Source: Sthenelais limicola
Lineage: Eukaryota; Annelida; Polychaeta; Phyllodocida; Sigalionidae
Direction: 5' to 3'
Assembly: GCA_942159475.1 (NCBI GenBank)
Contig: OW804096.1
Coordinates: 137,153,791-137,217,790, forward strand
Length of the DNA stretch: 64,000 bases
Shown piece by piece: positions 34,072 to 45,232 of this stretch; the stretch's first letter is position 1; each line of letters starts with the position of its first letter. Made by a program: the position numbers and the translations under genes. The notes beneath the pieces are model-generated. The model was not told the DNA's origin. It saw only the letters and a program-made list of their open reading frames with translations, and made no database searches.

Positions 34072-34771
34072 ACAACTGCACTCTCAGCTAACATCGGCCA
34101 AAAACTGAACATTTTCTACTTTTTGTCCAATTCCTTTCCAACCCATCTAAAAGATTTGACCAGAATTTTAGAGTATTTTGTCCAGTTGTTATTGAGACAG
34201 GGTTTCTAAAACGTCCCCATTTGTATTTGAAGGACTCTTTCCAGTGAAGACTTCACTTATTATCGCTCACCAGCGGCCGTTTTTGCACCTGAGAATTTTT
34301 CTCCCGAGTTGAATTTTAAACGACCAGTTTTTGCACAGTAAATATATGAAAATGGAGGACGACACTCGTCTGGATTTTTTGTAAGGAATAGTTTAGAATT
34401 CAGACTCAAATATTGCTGATATTTATTAGACAGACTTATTTACATTAAATGGCAATAAGTTATGCACTAGATGTCGGACACAGAGACAGTATGTCCCCAG
34501 GTTTAACGTAATATATATTCACCCTCTGTCTCCTATAGTCACCTCTGTCTCCTATAGTCGTGGTCCTGGGTAAGACCTTAAAGGGCCTTTCTGTCTCTTT
34601 TCTCTGTCTCTCTCTCCCTTCTTCTCTATCTCTTATTTCCTGGGTATGATCATAAACTGCCTCCCTCTCAGCTCTCCCGCCCTTGATATAACACTTCAAA
34701 GTGTTGATAAGGGCGTAAAGCAACCAATCTCACTCACTCACTCACCTGTCTCCTATAGTCCTGCTGACCTA
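34072..34771. other. No gene seen; short CT-rich repeats
   Basis: CTGTCTCCTATAGTC is repeated at 34526, 34546 and 34746. GCTCACCAGC...TTTTTGCAC at 34265 resembles 42095-42130. No coding signal. Confidence 0.45.
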
Positions 34772-35680
34772 CATTTCTCTCTCTTTCCTCTCCATCACTC
34801 TCCCTCTCATAGTCTCTCTATCCCACTCTCTTTCTCTCTCTCTATCACTATATCTCTCTTTCCTCTCCATGTCTCTCTCCCTCCCTCTCGTTCAAGCTCT
34901 CTCCCTTTCTCTCTCTCTCCTCTCCCTCTCTCTCCCCTCTCTCTCTTCCTCTCTCTCCCTCCCTCTCTCTCTTCCTCTCTCTCCCTCTCTCTCTCCCTCT
35001 CTCCTCTCTCTCCCTCTCTCTCCCTCTCTCACTCTCTCTCACTCCCTCTGCCTCTCTCTGCCTCTCTCTGCCTCTCTCCCCCTCTCTCCCCTCTCTCTCC
35101 CTCTCTCTCCCTCTCGCTCTCTCTCTCTCTCTCCATCTCTATCACTATATCTCTCTTTCCTCTCCATGTCTCTCTCCCTCCCTCTCGTTCTCGCTCTCTC
35201 CCTTTCTCTCTCTCTCCTCTCCCTCTCTCTCCCCTCTCTCTCTTCCTCTCTCTCCCTCCCTCTCTCTCTTCCTCTCTCTCCCTCTCTCTCTCCCTCTCTC
35301 CTCTCTCTCCCTCTCTCTCCCTCTCTCACTCTCTCTCCCTCCCTCTGCCTCTCTCTGCCTCTCTCTGCCTCTCTCCCCCTCTCTCCCCCTCTCTCTCCCT
35401 CTCTCTCCCTCTCGCTCTCTCTCTCTCTCTCCATCTCTTTCTCTCTCTGTCCTCTACCTCTCTCTCTTCCTCTACCTCTCTCTTTCTCTCTTCCCTCTCT
35501 CTCCCGCTTTCTCTCTTACCCTCTCTCTCTCTCGCTCCCTCTATATTTCTCTCTTTCCCTCTCAAGTAGCTCTTCTTCTCCCGCTCTCTTTCTCCCCCCC
35601 CCTCTCTCTCTCTCTCTCTCTGGCCCTCCCTTCCTCTCTCCCCCTCTCTCTCTCTCTATTTCCTCGCTCTTTCTATTTCG
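34772..35680. repeat. CT-rich pyrimidine tract with a 297-bp tandem duplication
   Basis: Almost pure CTCTCTCC-type sequence. ATCACTATATCTCTC occurs at 34844 and 35141, and CCCTCTCGCTCTCTC near 35108 and 35405. So a unit of about 297 bp is duplicated head to tail. The long open frames here (up to 455 codons) are low-complexity artefacts. Confidence 0.9.
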
Positions 35681-35773
35681 ACCACTGTCAATGAGTCATT
35701 TGACCCAGGTGGTAGCAGAGAGACCACAGAGTAGAGCTGATCCAAGAGCTGAACTGAAAGGTATACACTTCAC

Positions 35774-36190
35774 TGTCCTCTCCCGCCTCCTTTCTCCATC
35801 TGTATTTCATGTCTCTCTCTCTATTTACTGTCTCCTTCGTTGTTCTGCCTCCCTTTCCTCTCCTATCTCTCTCTCTCATTCCTCTTTCTTCCTTCTCTTC
35901 CCCATGTTTACCTCTCTCCCTCCTTACTCTCCTCTCTCACTCTATCTGTATACTTCACCCCCCCCCCCCACACACACACACCTCTTTGTGTCTCTCTTTC
36001 CTCTCCCATCTCCCATCACTCTCACATTCCTCTTTCATCCCTCTCTCCTCCATGTTTATCTCTCTCCTTCCCCACTCTCCTCTCACTCTTCTGTATCTGT
36101 ATTTCATTCTCCAGCTCCCCCCCCCCCTTTCACCTCCTTGTGTCTCTCTTTCCTCTTCCATCTCCCCTCAGTCTGTCTCTCTGTAGGCCC
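35774..36190. repeat. CT-rich pyrimidine tract
   Basis: Continues the previous tract after about 90 bases of ordinary sequence. It includes C-runs at 35958 and 36117 and a short internal duplication of CCATGTTTA...CTCTCTCC. Confidence 0.85.
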
Positions 36191-36436
36191 ACAATCCCCT
36201 CGGCCCATTAACACAAGCTTGTACCATTTCCATTAACTTTCCCAGGCAATTTTAGTAGTAATTTTGACTTAGAAAAATAAAAATAACCCCGTCGGTGAAC
36301 ATTTGCAACCTGCGCCTTAGACCATTTTATTACCAATTAAATGTAAAAATGTCTTTATCTATAAGTAATAACAACAACCCCTTGGCACCACCATTTATTT
36401 CCATTAATCACAGTAAGTGAGACTCTTTGATCACAT

Positions 36437-36658
36437 GGGTCAGATCGTCAGAAAATGTACAATTGGCAGCTGTACACGTTTAGGAAATTCTGCTAAATTC
36501 TGCTGAAAAATGGTGAATACTGGGTATATCTGAGTATATTTGATTCAAAGATTGTTCGATTATGTTGAACTGAATTTTGAACCTCACCTTTGTCTTAAAT
36601 TTGGATTATTTGAGAAGATTGGTGAATGCGAATTGTACATTTTCTGGCGATTTCACCC
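36437..36658 (-). mobile_element. Family A element, subtype b
   Basis: Left end GGGTCAGATCGTCAG, right end GGCGATTTCACCC. A short internal deletion is present. Flanks ACAT and ATAT. Confidence 0.9.
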
Positions 36659-36662
36659 ATAT

Positions 36663-36813
36663 ATGAATATATTTGGTATCGTGTTGACTTAGCCTACAGC
36701 ATCTGTTTGGTTATGTTAAACTGCATTTTGAAGCTCATTTCTGTCTTAAATAATTATGGGTTATTTGAGGGAATTAGTGAAGACGAATTGTACATTTTCT
36801 GACGATCTGACCC
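36663..36813 (-). mobile_element. Family A fragment, subtype c, left part missing
   Basis: Starts inside the element at ATATATTTGGTATCG directly after the previous copy and runs to a normal right end. Confidence 0.8.
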
Positions 36814-37317
36814 ACATAGATCACATACATCTACAAACTTGTGGCATTGATCTTGAAAGTGAGCAGTGTTCAATTTAGAGGGAAAATATTGAAAATAAAT
36901 GATATTTGTAAGTGATATTACATCGACATTATGTCAACCATTAAACAAATTAGCTGCGAATCACCGAAACAATTTGATTGAATTGAATTGAAACACCTTC
37001 AACCCACTTAAAATGAGGGAATTGTCGATTGAATATGTAGATAAAAATGTAGATAAAAATCTGTAAACTTGACCTGTTTTGACGAGTTTTACTGCATGCA
37101 TGCTGCATATGATATATTTAGAAAATCGGTTCATATAGGCTAGCCTATACATAGATAAAATATGTTTTTATTCTTAGAATTACGGGATAACAATGTGCCT
37201 TTACACAAAGATAGCAATAAATAGTCGGGAACTGTGTCAAAAGACATGATTGTGAGTTAAAATATAAAAAAGTGACGCTTCAGTCACTTCTTGTTATACG
37301 CCTCTCTTCAATTGGGA
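36814..37317. other. No gene seen
   Basis: Unique AT-rich sequence. Confidence 0.5.
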
Positions 37318-37532
37318 TGTGTTTGCTTGGAATCCACTTGTCGCACGCGAGACTGACGGTCCTGAGGACCGTGTGAATGGAACATCAGTCAACCGTGTCT
37401 GCGGCAGGAGAGGCGGCGAGCCGGCATCCCGCCGGGCGTGCTCCCGCTCCCGGCCCCCCGCCCTGGTCCTCCCGCCCGCCGGCCCCGGTGGCGTGGTGCC
37501 GCTTGGCAGGCTGCTTGCTGTCTGCTGTATGA
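37318..37532. other. GC-rich island in AT-rich surroundings
   Basis: About 215 bases that are strikingly G+C-rich and full of CpG (CCCGCCCGCCGGCCCC and similar), with a 17-base odd-centred palindrome ACGGTCCTGAGGACCGT at 37354. Open in several frames. It may be a CpG island, a fragment of ribosomal spacer or a retroposed GC-rich segment; I cannot identify it. Confidence 0.5.
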
Positions 37533-37556
37533 AATAATCAAGAATGTGTAAATATT

Positions 37557-37790
37557 GGGTCAAGTTTTCTGAAAATGTACAATTCGCCTTCACCAATCCT
37601 GTCAAATAGCCCACATTTCAGAAAAAATGACATTCGAAATGCCGTTTAGCATATCAGAACTGATACTTTTAATCAATGCGATACCAAATATACTCAGATA
37701 TACCCGAATTTCATCATTTTTCGGCCCAATTTAGCGGAATTTCTTATATGTGTAGATCTGCCAATTGTACATTTTCTGAAAATCTGACCC
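37557..37790 (+). mobile_element. Family A element, complete, subtype c
   Basis: Flanked by TATT on both sides. Left end GGGTCAAGTTTTCTG. Confidence 0.92.
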
Positions 37791-37904
37791 TATTATGGAT
37801 CGTACAGCTTTTGGTAGCTTTGTAGCGTATAGGCCTATGTCTCATTTTGCGGTCTATTTTTTATGCGTTTCTGTCTGCCTGTATATTCTGATTGTTCCTC
37901 ACGA

Positions 37905-38050
37905 TCTCTCTCTCGTTCTCAGTTCCGCTCTCTCTTCTCTCCTTTCTCTCTCTCCCCGTCTCTCTATCTCCCTCTCTCTCGATCCCCCTTCTTTCCTCTC
38001 TGTTTGCTCTCTCCCGCTTTCTCTCCTCTTTCTCACTCTCAGTCTATCTC
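37905..38050. repeat. CT-rich tract (left of hAT insertion)
   Basis: Pyrimidine-rich sequence that continues on the far side of the hAT-type element at 38757. Confidence 0.85.
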
Positions 38051-38056
38051 TTTTCC

Positions 38057-38752
38057 CAGGGGCGGTACCAGAAGGCAGGTCTAGGGGGGGCACACATGAG
38101 GTCAAAATCTTCTGAATTTCCCTGTTTGGAATGTTATTGCAATGCATAACAGTTAATTTGCCTAATGACAATGAAATAAAGCCCCCACACCTCTAATTTG
38201 TCTAACAAAAATGACAACCCAATTTTCTTGCATCCCCAAAAAACTTTTTGAGAAAATAAAATGAACAAAATTAATTGTCTCTATTGAGACCCTCTTGAGT
38301 CCTCACATTTGAGGCATATAGGTTTATTTTTTCAGTAACTTAGTCATGTTTCCTTTGGGAAAAGGAAAAACTGAAAACCCTGAATTGTCCAAATGATGAA
38401 CAAATCATAACTGTAAACTGTTCATCCTCACTGATTCTTGTTTGAATACCAATTTTGAGACTTAACTGTCTGAGATTTGAAACCCTGTTAAGACATTCTG
38501 GGTCTAAAAAATGCTTTTTGAATAGAGGCCCTGTTAAAAGAATTATTAAGCTAAAATAAAATATGGGGTTATTGGGAGTGTTGTACATGTAAAGTCAACG
38601 GTTTGAAGGAAAGTGCAAATTCTGGCAGTGATTTAGAGGCCATTTAGTGGCCCTCTGCCTCTCTGAGTTAGGGGGGGCACAGGGACCATTTTAGGGGTCT
38701 AGGGGGGGGCCGGTGCCCCCCAGGCCCCCCCCCCCCCCCTGGTACCGCCACT
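38057..38752. mobile_element. hAT-type non-autonomous DNA transposon
   Basis: Ends CAGGGGCGGTACCAG and, inverted, CAGTGGCGGTACCAG, the terminal motif typical of hAT-superfamily elements. Subterminal G-runs and GGCACA repeats are inverted too. Flanks TCTTTTCC and TTTCCCCC are CT-rich, so an 8-bp duplication cannot be confirmed. No transposase frame. It sits inside a CT microsatellite. Confidence 0.8.
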
Positions 38753-38756
38753 GTTT

Positions 38757-39013
38757 CCCCCTCTCTCTCTTCTCTCCCTTTCTCTGTCTCTGTCTCTGTG
38801 TGTGTGTGTCTCTCTCTCTCTCTCTTTCCTCTCTCTCTCTCTATCTGTCTCTCTCTCTCTCTCTTTCCTCTCTGTCTCTCATCTCTCTCTCTCTCTTTCC
38901 TCTCTCTCTCTCTCATCTCCCTCTCTCTCACTCTCGGTCTTTCTCATTTCTCCCGCTTCTATATCTTCTCTGCCCTTCTCTCTCTCCCCTCTCCCCCCTC
39001 CCCCTCCCCCCTC
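38757..39013. repeat. CT-rich tract (right of hAT insertion)
   Basis: CTCTCTCTTTCC repeats, a short (TG)n at 38797-38808, then C-runs to 39030. Confidence 0.85.
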
Positions 39014-39161
39014 CCCCCCCCCCCCCACCTCACTCCCGCTGTCTCTCACTCACTAGCTCCGCCCGTTTCTCTCCTTACACTAATCATGAATATTCATGAA
39101 CTTCCATACGCACAACTTTGCTTCTGAGTCTTTGTTTCTACCCCAAAAGTCCCCCCAAAAA

Positions 39162-39261
39162 TTAATGCACTGGATTTTCAAATATAGTCCTTTGATCTGA
39201 CTTTTACAAACCTCCAGAATATTATTGTTTGTGTTTGTGTCCTGAAAATCCAGTGCATTAA
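39162..39261. mobile_element. Element I: 100-bp inverted-repeat element
   Basis: Perfect inverted ends TTAATGCACTGGATTTTCA at both sides. It directly abuts element H and has no coding capacity. Confidence 0.65.
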
Positions 39262-39623
39262 GGCCAAGAAAAAAAATAGGTGTGTTTCCGATTTACCCCC
39301 CCCCCCCCTACCTAGAAAAACCTTCCCCTACCTAAACATTTTTTGACCATACCCGATTTTTGTTACCACATCTTACTCTTTTTTTTTTAAATTTTATTGA
39401 CAAAGAAAGCTTATAAAAGCAGGAAAACAGGTTTTCCTAACCCGGAACTGTCAAAAAGCACATTCCCCATGCTTAAAACAACTATTGTTATGAAATAGAT
39501 ATGTTTTTCAGCTCCTGGGAGGTCGTTTCCTAAAAGAAAAATAAAAAAAAGAAAGTTACCACCCCCCCCTACCTATTTTTCAGCCAGATAAATCGGAAAC
39601 ACACCTATATTTTTTTGGGGCCT
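39261..39623. mobile_element. Element H: inverted-repeat element
   Basis: Ends AGGCC...TAGGTGTGTTTCCGATTTA and its inverse, about 36 bp including an A-run. The subterminal CCCCCCTACCTA motif occurs at both sides in the same strand. The interior resembles 43660-43975. Confidence 0.7.
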
Positions 39624-39766
39624 AATCTTTTTGCCAGCCTCAGTACTCCTTAATCTTGTTCTTGGTTTGTGTAAGTTACTAACCCCTGAGGAGTGCATGA
39701 TCCTGCTAGTGACCCACGCCATACAGCCCAAACCCCCTTTGCCAAAACCCCCCCATGCCAATAACC

Positions 39767-39828
39767 CGAGAGGCTTTCCCTCCGTTTAAAGGGGCTCCCC
39801 CTGCTCTGAGCCTAGGCTCAGGGTGGTC
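39767..39828 (-). mobile_element. Family D fragment
   Basis: CCGAGAGGCTTTCCCTCCG followed by GAGCCTAGGCTCAG matches the right end of family D. Confidence 0.6.
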
Positions 39829-40106
39829 TGTATGGTGGAATTTAAATATCCTGATTTGGGCAGGACTTCAAAGTGGGAAATGTGGGATATATCGAGGTCT
39901 CAGTGCAAACAACATAACACAGGGCATAATTATTATCAGATCATTCTTAAACGTACATGGTGATTTGTCAGATATATAAAGCGATCGAGGCCAACATCAA
40001 AGCGTTGAGTGAATGCTCTGATACGCCTCATTCTAATCCACCTCCCTGTTACATACCTAAATCCCTAATGTATGGTAAATTATTGGTCTTTCAAAAAGGG
40101 CTATCT

Positions 40107-40367
40107 GGGTGAAATCTTTAGTAAATGTACAATCGGCAGATCGATACATGTAATAAATTCTGCTAAATCAGCAGAGTGAGAAATGGTCAATAATATGTTT
40201 ATCTGAGTATATTTAATATTGCTTTGATTCAAATAATCTGTTTGGCTATGTTGAACCTTGGAGTAATATTAGCTCTAAGGTTGAACTGAATTTTGAACCT
40301 CTTTTTGTCTTAAATGTGGGTTATTTGGGAGGATTATCGAAGACGTACATTTTCTGGTGATTTCCCC
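40107..40367 (-). mobile_element. Family A element, subtype b, with small internal duplication
   Basis: TIRs are worn. GTTGAAC is repeated around a 30-base insert (TTGGAGTAATATTAGCTC) at 40252-40283. The right tip merges with a perfect hairpin. Confidence 0.82.
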
Positions 40368-40441
40368 CTTTTATATATAAGACAGTCTTATATATAAAAG
40401 GGGGACAATCACTGTGTATTGAGTCTGACTCAATACACAGT
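40364..40441. repeat. Two adjacent perfect hairpins
   Basis: 40364-40404 is a 20-base arm (CCCCCTTTTATATATAAGAC), one loop base, and its exact complement. Seven bases later, 40411-40441 is ACTGTGTATTGAGTC, one base, and its exact complement. No mismatches in either. Confidence 0.9.
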
Positions 40442-40581
40442 AATATATACAATCACCCCCTTGTGATTTCAGATTTAACCGCCTCTCCTCAGCCCCCGCC
40501 CCCCGCCCAATCCCGAACCGCCCCCACGCCCTCGCCACAATACCCATACACTATCACAACAAACCACCCCATGAGCAAAAT

Positions 40582-40642
40582 GGGTGAAGTCGTCAGAAAA
40601 TGTACAATTCACCAATCCTCACCAATCCTCTCAAATAGCCCT
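40582..40642 (+). mobile_element. Family A fragment (left end)
   Basis: GGGTGAAGTCGTCAGAAAAT, then ACCAATCCTC duplicated, then truncated. Confidence 0.75.
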
Positions 40643-40728
40643 AACTATATGCGGATCAACCGCATTATATGTAATGTGCATTATAAGGATTTATCAATCT
40701 TGTACAGAAGTGAGGCGCACACTACTAC

Positions 40729-40756
40729 AAAAAAAAAAAAAAAAAAAAAAAAAAAA
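40729..40756. repeat. Poly(A) run
   Basis: About 28 consecutive A residues after ACTACTAC. Confidence 0.9.
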
Positions 40757-41657
40757 TGTTGTATATAAATGATTCAGGATCAAAAGTTCCAAATGTATGT
40801 AAGTCTGACAACATAATATATAATGTGTCGGCATAATGAAATAATTTAATATTTAAAAAAACTTGTAAGTAACAACCTCTGTAAGAATATCCAATGTATA
40901 ATATCGAATATGAATTTTTCCACTTAAGTCTGTGAGATTATCTATGTAAAAACATTGAAATCAGCTCAATAAAATTTCTTCTTCTTTTTTAACCAAATCG
41001 AACAATTTTCTTTCATATTCCATTATCAATGGGTTTTTTTGTATTGTATTTAAACGGTTTTATTGCAAATTTTGAAGACAATTCTCCAGCAGTGTGGGAG
41101 GTTTGCCAGTCTTTGCTGGTTACTTACAGTAGTGTACCAGTGTCAATGACTGGAAGTGACCCACTACTATTGATCAGTTTCGAATTTCTTACAATTATAA
41201 CTATAATGGGTGTCGGCGTGCAGTACAATATTATGTGATTAATTTGTGCAGTCTACAGTTGGAACTTTTTATATTAATTTCAATAGAATTAATGCTTAAT
41301 TTCACTCAACATGACCTGGCTACAAATATCAATATTCAAGACAAATTGAGTAGTCCCTTTCTGGTTATAAAACCACATAGGTTTCCCGGATTTAGGTCTA
41401 GTTTAGTAAGATTTAATAACTTTTATTCAGGAGATATCATTACAGCATGCGATGTTTTCTCAGAAATCCCTTTTCTACATAGATAGCCTGTTCAGAGTAC
41501 ATATCAAAGCGGGCAATTGTTGAACCTATGGGGTGCCGCTCCCAACAGGACTCAAACTGAGTGTAATTTCAGAGAGAAAGAATAACATTTCTTAATGAGA
41601 GAAATAGAGTTTTGTTTTCATGTTTCTATATAATACAATAAATAGACCTCAAAAATA
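40757..41657. other. No gene seen
   Basis: AT-rich. Open frames of 69 and 83 codons at 41029 and 41235 have no motif or splice support. An AATAAAATTTC at 40969 is the only polyadenylation-like signal. Confidence 0.45.
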
Positions 41658-41716
41658 CAAGTCATATTTAGTAGAATTTACTAAATACGTAGGCTACCGA
41701 TGGTACAGTTTCTAAC
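41658..41716 (+). mobile_element. Family A fragment (right end) running into a C-run
   Basis: ATTTAGTAGAATTTACTAAA to GTACAGTTTCTAACCCC. The unusual TACAGTTTC tip also occurs in the neighbouring copy. Confidence 0.65.
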
Positions 41717-41752
41717 CCCCCCCCCCCCCTCCGACAAACCCCTCGCGCATAC

Positions 41753-41962
41753 GGGTCAGATCTTCCGAAAATATGTATACAATTGGCCTTTATTACCAAT
41801 CCTCTTAATTAACCCACATTTAAAACTGAAATGAGCTTTAAAATGCAGTTTAACATAGCAAAACAGATACTTCAAACCAACGAGATACAAAATTATTATA
41901 GTCAGAACGACCCAGTATTCATCATTTGTCAGCCTAATGGTACAGTTTCCAACCCCCGACCC
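41753..41962 (+). mobile_element. Family A element, subtype c, internally deleted
   Basis: Left TIR GGGTCAGATCTTCCG. Between CAGCCTAATGG and TACAGTTTCC about 30 bases are missing. The tip is CCCCCGACCC. Confidence 0.8.
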
Positions 41963-42221
41963 TTGCGTATAATTAAACAAACGCGACAAAAGCCTTTTAT
42001 TTAGCGCGGCGCGTGTGCGTCAATATTGACGCCATTCATGCTTACCGTCCACCATACAAGGCTGAATGTTTTCTAATAAGTCGCGCCTATTATCGTTCAC
42101 TGGCTGTCAGGCTTTGATGTGATTGTTGCACAATTTAATATTTTCTCTTGGGAGTAATTGCTCGCGTGTATGACCCCTGCCCTCTCTTATTCCCTCCCAC
42201 CCGCCACCCCTTCTTTATAAT

Positions 42222-42457
42222 GGGTCAGAACGCCTTGAAATGCACAATCGCACGCGCTACATATATTGTAAATTCTGCTAAAATTACGCTGAAAAATGGT
42301 AAATACTGGATGTATTTTATTGCATTTTGCAAAACGTTGATCTACAAAATGTGTCTGGTTCTTTTGAACTGCATTTTGAGGATAGTTTTTGTCCTGAATT
42401 TAGATTGTTTGAGAGGATTGGGGAAGGCGAATTGTACATTTTCCGGCGGCTTGACCC
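42222..42457 (-). mobile_element. Family A element, subtype c, diverged
   Basis: Worn left TIR (GGGTCAGAACGCCTTG); right GGCGGCTTGACCC. Interior alignable throughout. Confidence 0.82.
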
Positions 42458-42609
42458 CTGCACAAAAGACCCAAGCAAGCGCGCAGGCTGTTCCAATTAA
42501 AGCCGACGCCCCCCACATCTTAATTACCCTTTGATAACAATTTAACAATCGCCTCCTGAATTACAATACCACAATATTGCACAATACCGATGTTGCTTAT
42601 TCTCTATAC

Positions 42610-42844
42610 GGGACAGACTTTCAGAAAATGCACCATCTACAGTTCTACACATCTATCAAATTCTGCTAAATTAGTGTAAAAATTGACAAATACTAGGTAT
42701 ATCTGAGTATATTCTGTATTGTATTCATTAAATAAATCTGTCTGGTTATGTTGAACAGTATTTTGAACCTGATTCTCGTCTGAAATTTGGGTTATTTGAG
42801 AGGATTGGTGAAGGTCAATTGTACATTTTCTGACGATCTGACCC
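42610..42844 (-). mobile_element. Family A element, complete, subtype b
   Basis: Left GGGACAGACTTTCAG, right CGATCTGACCC. The interior closely matches the copy at 61611 (TATTCATT, AATAAATCTGTCTGG), suggesting a shared sub-lineage. Confidence 0.9.
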
Positions 42845-43052
42845 ATATACTTCACTGGTGCATTTAACGTATGCTTGCTATTAATCCAGGCTTATTGATG
42901 ATTTTAACTGGAAATCGATTACTTTGAAATATGCTGATTTGGAAACATATTGCATGGATGTTTAGAGGGTTTAGATAATAATTGTAAATCAATTCCTTGC
43001 GGATGTCTAAATGAGGTAGATGTATAGTAATCAATGCAGGGGATATGTAAAT

Positions 43053-43287
43053 GGGTCAGACCTTGTGGAAATGTACAATTCACCTTTACCAATCCTCTCA
43101 ATTAACACATATTTAAGACTGAAATGAGCTTTAAAATGCAGTTTAACATTGCAAAACTGATACTTTAAATCAACGATATACCAAATATATCGAGAAATAC
43201 CCGGTATTTATCATTTTTCAGGCTTATTTAGCAGAATTTCCTACATGTGTAGAGCTGCCAATTGTACATTTGTTTATGATCTGACCC
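43053..43287 (+). mobile_element. Family A element, complete, subtype c
   Basis: AAAT duplicated on both sides. The TIRs carry several substitutions. Confidence 0.9.
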
Positions 43288-43504
43288 AAATATAAAATTC
43301 CAATCACAAATATTGTGATTGTTGAATGAATTGCTAATGTCTCCTGTCTTTGTTCAGTACAAGATGTACTAATCAGGTGGTGTGATTTAAACCGGTCTCA
43401 CCGTTGGCCATACTCAGGAACTTTACTTTGATATAAAATGGTAATTAAGATTGCTCTTATATGTAAGGATTTTGATATCTGGTTGAAGAAGGCTAATTTA
43501 TTAG

Positions 43505-43625
43505 AATAGGGGATTTGCATGTGCCACTGCGTATGTCTTTTACAGTGCATTCTGGGGTGGATTCAGATGAAATCTGACGTACAAATATTTGGTAATATTT
43601 TTATCGAAAACTGCAAGAATGTTAT
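43505..43625 (+). mobile_element. Family C fragment (left third)
   Basis: From AATAGGGGATTTGCATGTGC to GCAAGAATGTTA, then truncated. Confidence 0.85.
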
Positions 43626-43659
43626 GAGTAAAATGTTAAGTATTTAAAAAAAAAATGCG

Positions 43660-43975
43660 TTTCTAGTGGAATCAAAACTCCCCGCCCCCTTATAAAAATC
43701 AATTATTTTTTTCTGTTTTATGTATTATTGGTCGGGAATGAGCGATTTGAAAACTAAAAAATGAAGAAAAATTGCCATTTCCTTGAAAAAAACATTATCC
43801 CACATTAACATTGTTTTTTACCTATTTTGATTTTACTTTCGGACAAACAAGTTATTTGAAGCATGAGCACAAGCCTTCCTAAACAGAAAGCCTTAAAAGT
43901 TTATAAATTTTTTGGTTTAAAATGACTATTGTTGCGAAACAAACATTTTTTCAGTTCCTGAAAGATGGTTACAGT
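43660..43975. mobile_element. Diverged relative of element H interior
   Basis: Shares GACAAA, GCCTTCCTAA, AAAATGACTATTGTTGCGAA and TTTTTCAGTTCCTG, in the same order, with 39395-39530. The ends are not recognisable. Confidence 0.45.
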
Positions 43976-43977
43976 CG

Positions 43978-44373
43978 AGGCCCAAAGAGGAGAGAGTCCT
44001 GTGAAACATAAATGATTATAAGGTCTTCACAGCCTTAACCAAGGCTGAATGTATGTTACCTATATTCTCTTAAAACTGTAAATATCCTCCTATCTCTCAC
44101 CCCTCATCCTATCATCGTAGTTCTCTCCTAGTTCCTTCTCTTAGCTAGTCTCTTTCTATTTGTGTTGTTACATGCATAAAACAAGTCACAGTTTATCGAA
44201 CCAAATGGTAATAGCCACTCAACCAGATTTAACCGTTCAAACGCTTAAAACTGAGGCTCATTTCATACCAATTATACACATGTCACTGTACTTGCAAAAA
44301 TGGATTGTATATTGTCATATTGTTTTGTGTATCGATTAATAAACGTTTCTAATAAAAAAAGAAAAAGAAAAAA
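43978..44373 (+). mobile_element. Possible retroposon 3' end with A-rich tail
   Basis: Ends GATTAATAAACGTTTC followed by an A-rich run at 44354-44373. The preceding 350 bases lack a coding frame. It could equally be the 3' end of a processed transcript. Confidence 0.35.
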
Positions 44374-44997
44374 GACGGTTTTCAGCCACTATAAACAGGA
44401 AATAGACATATTATATTTTGGCCTAAGGCAAGTGAAACCGTTGATATATTATACATGTGCCCTTGTTTTCTGTTGTTCTGTGGAGATGGACAAACAACCA
44501 AAGCAATGACTCAACTTGTATCAATTTTGGTATGAGAGAATAGCAAATGAGAGATCAAATATACGTTGGTCTAAAAACGAGAACTCTGACGTGAAATATG
44601 AGCAACAACAAATTACCCCAATGCAAGATCTTTTCCCCAAAAATGTTTTATTTGCAATGAAAGAGCTTGACTTAACGGTAGAAAAATGAAACATGAGTAG
44701 TATATATTCAAGTCGTCAAATGACATCAATGATCCACGAAAATAAAAATGAAATAAAGTAAAAAGAAGCAGAATAAAGGATAGGTTTCTTACCATCCTTA
44801 TGGGCCATGAATGAAGTCCTTTCTGGGTGGTAAGGTCTCACGTAGGGACATGAAATGTATCCTCGCTTGTTAAAGTGACACCGCTCGTCAAACTCACATA
44901 AAAAACTTCATTTATCACAATATAAACTTTTCTTGCACGATTCGTCCGCACATGAGTCCGATCCGCAAGAGGCTTACATTGGAATTGTCTATATTAT
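44374..44997. other. No gene seen
   Basis: Unique AT-rich sequence. Confidence 0.5.
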
Positions 44998-45232
44998 GGG
45001 TCAGATTTTCAGAAAATGTACAATTCGTTTTCACCAATCCTCTCGAATAACCCCAATTTTAGACAAAAAGGAGCTTCAAAATGTAGTTTAACATAACAGA
45101 ACTGTTACTTTAAATCAATACAATACCAAATATACTCAGCTATACCCGGTATTCATCATTTTATAGCCTGATTTAACAGGATTTACTAAATGTGTAGAGC
45201 TGCCAATTGTACATTTTCTGAAAATCTGACCC
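44998..45232 (+). mobile_element. Family A element, complete, subtype c
   Basis: Near-perfect TIRs; flanks TTAT and ATAT. Clean subtype c interior. Confidence 0.93.

Noticed and set aside
34646..36236. Open frames of up to 455 codons, both strands
   Set aside because: They translate CT or GA repeats into Ser/Leu/Pro or Arg/Glu runs and are open in all phases, so they are composition artefacts.
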